A DNA stretch of 64,000 nt, taken from assembly GCA_905250125.1 (NCBI GenBank), contig CAJNOL010000639.1, forward strand, positions 6,150 through 70,149, in the 5' to 3' direction. A model generated the notes under the pieces. The model had not been told where the DNA came from, made no database searches, and saw only the letters and a program-made list of their open reading frames with translations. Source of the stretch: Rotaria sordida (taxonomy: Eukaryota > Rotifera > Eurotatoria > Philodinida > Philodinidae). Of this stretch, positions 60,921-64,000 are shown in pieces. Each line of letters opens with the position of its first letter. The stretch's first letter is position 1. Made by a program: the position numbers and the translations under genes.

Positions 60921-61009
60921 ACCATTATGAAGAAAAGTCTAAATTTTATCTATTTAATAGTAATCATGAAGACCATCTCCTTTTTCTTTCTATCCATATT
61001 TGTTTTTAA

Positions 61010-61720
61010 TATCATTTTTCTTCTACACAATTTATCCGCCTCTATTTAGAGAGCCCAAAGATTTATAGAAAATTTAATTCTCTATCTAATAGATCGGAAA
61101 AATTGCTCATATAGGAAACAAAAAACAAATCGATCACTTTTATCAAATACGAATTCTTGAGCCATTACTCATTAGTTCTTCATGTTTTCGTAAAGCTTTT
61201 TCCTCCACACAATTTATTTTCTATCTTGAGCTACTATATAGATTTGTAGAGAATTTAATTCTCTATATAATAGAGCTAACAAAACGATTATATAGACAAC
61301 AATGAAAACGTCGATTTTTATCAAATACTCATTGTCGGAGGATCACCTAATCAATTTTTAATGTTTTTCAAAAGCTTTTACCTCTGCAACATATATCTTT
61401 TTCTCTTTCGAAAGCCCATAGATTTGTAGAGAATTTAATTCTCTATGTAATAGACCGAAAAAATCGTTTATATAGGTAGCAAAGAAATCGACCTTTTTTT
61501 AACAAATATTCATTCTCTACCGATGAGTCATCAATTGTTGGTGTTTCTGAAAAGGTTTTTCTCTGCAGAAATTATGATCCTCTCTTCAGAAAGCCTGTAG
61601 ATTTGTAGAAAATTTAATTATCTATCTAATAGATCGAAGAAATCGTTTATATAGATAGTAAAGAAAACGTCCATTTTTAACAAATACTCATTCTCTACCG
61701 ATGAAATGGTAATAGCTGAT
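61010..61720. repeat. Tandem repeat, ~180 bp unit, four copies
   Basis: The landmark AGATTTGTAGAGAATTTAAT followed by TCTCTAT.TAATAGA occurs at about 61,060, 61,239, 61,420 and 61,599, a period of ~180 bp. Each unit also carries an AAATACTCATT.TC.. block. Satellite-like; possibly continues into the gap. Confidence 0.8.
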
Positions 61721-61859
61721 AGTGGTAACTTTATTATTACTATTTTATGCTGTTTTCTAATGTCGAGATAGATCTACCAATCACATTGCACAATCTTTAT
61801 CGTTTTTTTCTTTTTGTTTAATTTTCTATCTTAGTTAATGAATGAATGCCGTTTAAAAA

Positions 61860-62795
61860 TAGTTAGGACATATCAAAAGTAGGAGTGGTGATACTGTAGT
61901 GCTGAATATTAAGCTTTAAGAAACTATACCTTTCTATATAGTCTTCAAGAGAAAAGAATGCTTTTTTTTTCTTTGCTACTTTGATCATACTTCAACTGAT
62001 ATCATAATAATAAAATTTTGATAATATCTGTCTTATTCACATGTGCCACCGTTCCATGAATGTTAGTGAGTATTTTATAAATAATGTTTGATAGAAACAA
62101 GATAGAAAACTGCAGTTTTCACCGTTCCAAAGAGGAAATGAAGATGCATTGAATCATATATTATAGACTTTTCTAATATTGATTTCTCAAGTATTTTTGT
62201 TTGATACTCTAAGTGTCAGAAAAATGTTCTTGTTTATGAATAACAGAAAAAAGCACAAAAAAACGTTTTTCACAGCTTTTGCTAAAAAATCATATTGAAG
62301 GCTCGACTAAAGTGCATATATTATTCATCTCAGCCTTTCACAGTTTATAGATCTTTGATTAGTGATTTGAATTTATACTTGATAATTGAAAATTCACTGT
62401 AAACAACTTATCAGATATTCTTGTTCTTAAAAAGGTCAATTGAAAATCTTGCAAAAAACATATTAGGAAATCCTGGAGTATATAGTTCGATGTATCTTCA
62501 TCTCCTCTTTCGAACAATGAAAACCGCACTTCTCTATCTTGTTTCTCTCAAAAGTTATTCAAAAAATACGATTGAGTATGTTTTAAAAATGAGTATTAAT
62601 CCAACCAACACATATGGTAACGAAACTGATCTTATCGAAATTTTATTATTGTGATATTAGTTGAAGTATGATCAAATAGCAAAAGAAAAATAGAGCATTC
62701 TTTCCTCTATCAGACTATATAGAAAAAAAGTTTCCTAAAGCTTAATATTCAGTATTAAACTGCCACTGCCCCTACTTTTGGTATGCCCTAAGTAC
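61860..62795. mobile_element. Foldback element FB16 (family 2)
   Basis: The left end GTTAGGACATATCAAAAGTA and the right end TACTTTTGGTATGCCCTAAG pair. Subterminal GAATATTAAGCTTTAAGAAA and TTTGATCATACTTCAACTGA have complements at 62.74 and 62.66 kb. The second of these is also shared with FB5. A 77-aa open frame lies in the right arm and is not supported as a gene. Confidence 0.85.
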
Positions 62796-62929
62796 TTTTA
62801 TACTATTAAGACTGTTTGAAATAGTGCTATTGATTGTTTTATTCTAAGTGATATTTTTGTATGTTAACTTTAATTAACTATTCCTATCTTTCTGCAGAAA
62901 TAAACTATTACTAAACATCAACATTTTTG

Positions 62930-63310
62930 AAGCGTGATTCCGTCACGACACTATTTTTCACTTGTGAGGCCGAGCTACTATATATTTTGAATTGCTTTTT
63001 TTTTCTGTATATAGCTAGTCATCCAAGCGATAACTTTCGTATACAAAGCTTTTTTATCACTTCTGTGGTTGAGCCAAAAGTTTTAGCTCTTCACACAACA
63101 CTGCAACTCGATGTTTATTTTTGATGATTCCGTCACGGACCTATATTTAAATCATAAAACTATAAAAGAAGGATAAAATTCAATGAAACTTTCATGACAT
63201 GTAGAGCAGTCCAACTTATGTATCCTCTGAAAGTAATCAGCGTTATCCGATTTGAATGTGTTGAGATATTGAGAAAAGAAAGTGAAAAAACGTGATTCTG
63301 TCACGCTTGG
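62930..63310. repeat. Three copies of the interrupted palindrome GTGATTCCGTCACG
   Basis: CGTGATTCCGTCACGACAC at 62,934, GATGATTCCGTCACGGACC at 63,123 and CGTGATTCTGTCACGCTTGG at 63,291, spaced ~190 and ~168 bp. Likely the conserved part of a decayed tandem repeat; a regulatory reading is possible but unsupported. Confidence 0.5.
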
Positions 63311-64000
63311 ACAGGTCGTATTCACTTCTCTGTTAGATTAATTTTTAGATTGTTTTATAACACTTATTTTTTAGATCCATTTTTTACTATTTTATTTTTA
63401 ATCTATGTTTTTTACATCTGATTTTTAGATTGCGTTTTCAAAATCGTTAAATGAATTTTTTTTGTATTAATTCTTTTACGTTTGTTTTGTAATGTAAGTT
63501 TTTCGTTTTCGCTATGTAAGATGTTTTTTTTTTGTTTGCTTATATTTTTTTAAGTGAAATAAACTAATTTAATTGAAAGATAATTTTTAAATTCACAACA
63601 AATATTGACGAGGCAAAATTTCGAACCGAGCCAGTAAACTGCGGTTTACCGGAAAAAGTATTAGTGATTTACTGTGATTTATCGCGGCTTTTATCACATG
63701 GGTTAATACTTTTAGTATGTATATAGACAACAGAGATACAAGACTTGGATAGATTCAAACAACTGACTGTATTTCATCGGAATGACGTAAAAAAAGATTT
63801 ACTCTTCTTCCCGCTATTCTTAACTTTCCAGCGAAAGTCTTACAACGATTGTTAAGTCTACTGTAGATTCAATACGTTTGTGTAGCCTATGTATAAACCT
63901 AATGTGATATTGAGCATTACTATATTTGCTATCCTATGATTAAACAAAACATTAATTTCTAGTTTGAATGATATTCACTAAAATGATTTCAAACGTAGAA
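63311..64000. other. Window end, AT-rich with one dispersed repeat fragment
   Basis: 63,625-63,705 (GAACCGAGCCAGTAAACTGC ... TCGCGGCTTTTATCACATG) resembles the repeat at 39.47-39.70 kb. Otherwise T-rich and without a supported gene. Confidence 0.45.

Overview
This window looks like the AT-rich nuclear genome of a bdelloid rotifer (Adineta/Rotaria type). The evidence is: protein-coding genes with very short (53-192 bp) GT-AG introns; a complete orthologue of the animal deubiquitinase USP9X/fat facets; a membrane-anchored kelch-repeat protein and a degenerate ADP-ribosyltransferase/TPR gene, both of kinds I recall as abundant in bdelloid genomes; and arrays of TGTGGG, which I recall as the bdelloid telomere unit. 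The organism call is inference from memory; no database was searched.

Layout. 1-24.6 kb is gene-poor and repeat-rich: a GC-rich island (0.3-0.96 kb), a 1.3 kb foldback element, a 1.85 kb G-depleted tract, two minus-strand genes that share a divergent N-terminal module (6.0-7.3 kb and 10.7-11.5 kb), more foldback elements, a subtelomere-like block at 17.99-20.16 kb (TGTGGG arrays plus two minisatellites), and an ADP-ribosyltransferase/TPR pseudogene (23.1-24.6 kb) that runs into a short TGTGGG tract. 25.6-30.4 kb holds a two-exon, single-pass membrane protein with a seven-blade kelch domain, its 3.5 kb intron carrying a foldback element. 33.6-34.6 kb is an intronless seven-transmembrane receptor. 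37.1-57.1 kb is one minus-strand gene, the USP9X orthologue, which I resolved into 41 exons that join in frame to 2,513 codons plus stop. 57.8-63.7 kb is again repeats (foldbacks, a ~180 bp tandem repeat). Two 100-N assembly gaps lie at 36.5 and 60.8 kb.

The most striking property is the density of long inverted-repeat (foldback) elements: about sixteen in 64 kb, in several sequence families, none with a visible transposase. In the USP9X gene 33 introns are 53-192 bp and only seven are longer (615-1,844 bp); each long one contains a foldback element or a dead Tc1-like transposon. One family is defined by the terminus TACTTAGGACATAC (three full copies), a second by an arm beginning GTAGGTTTGTAAAGAAAGAC (three copies, two with a GGTGG(C/T)GCCACC core). 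A second recurring oddity is small islands in which a TGTGGG-like block faces a CCCACA-like block across a 10-25 nt spacer.
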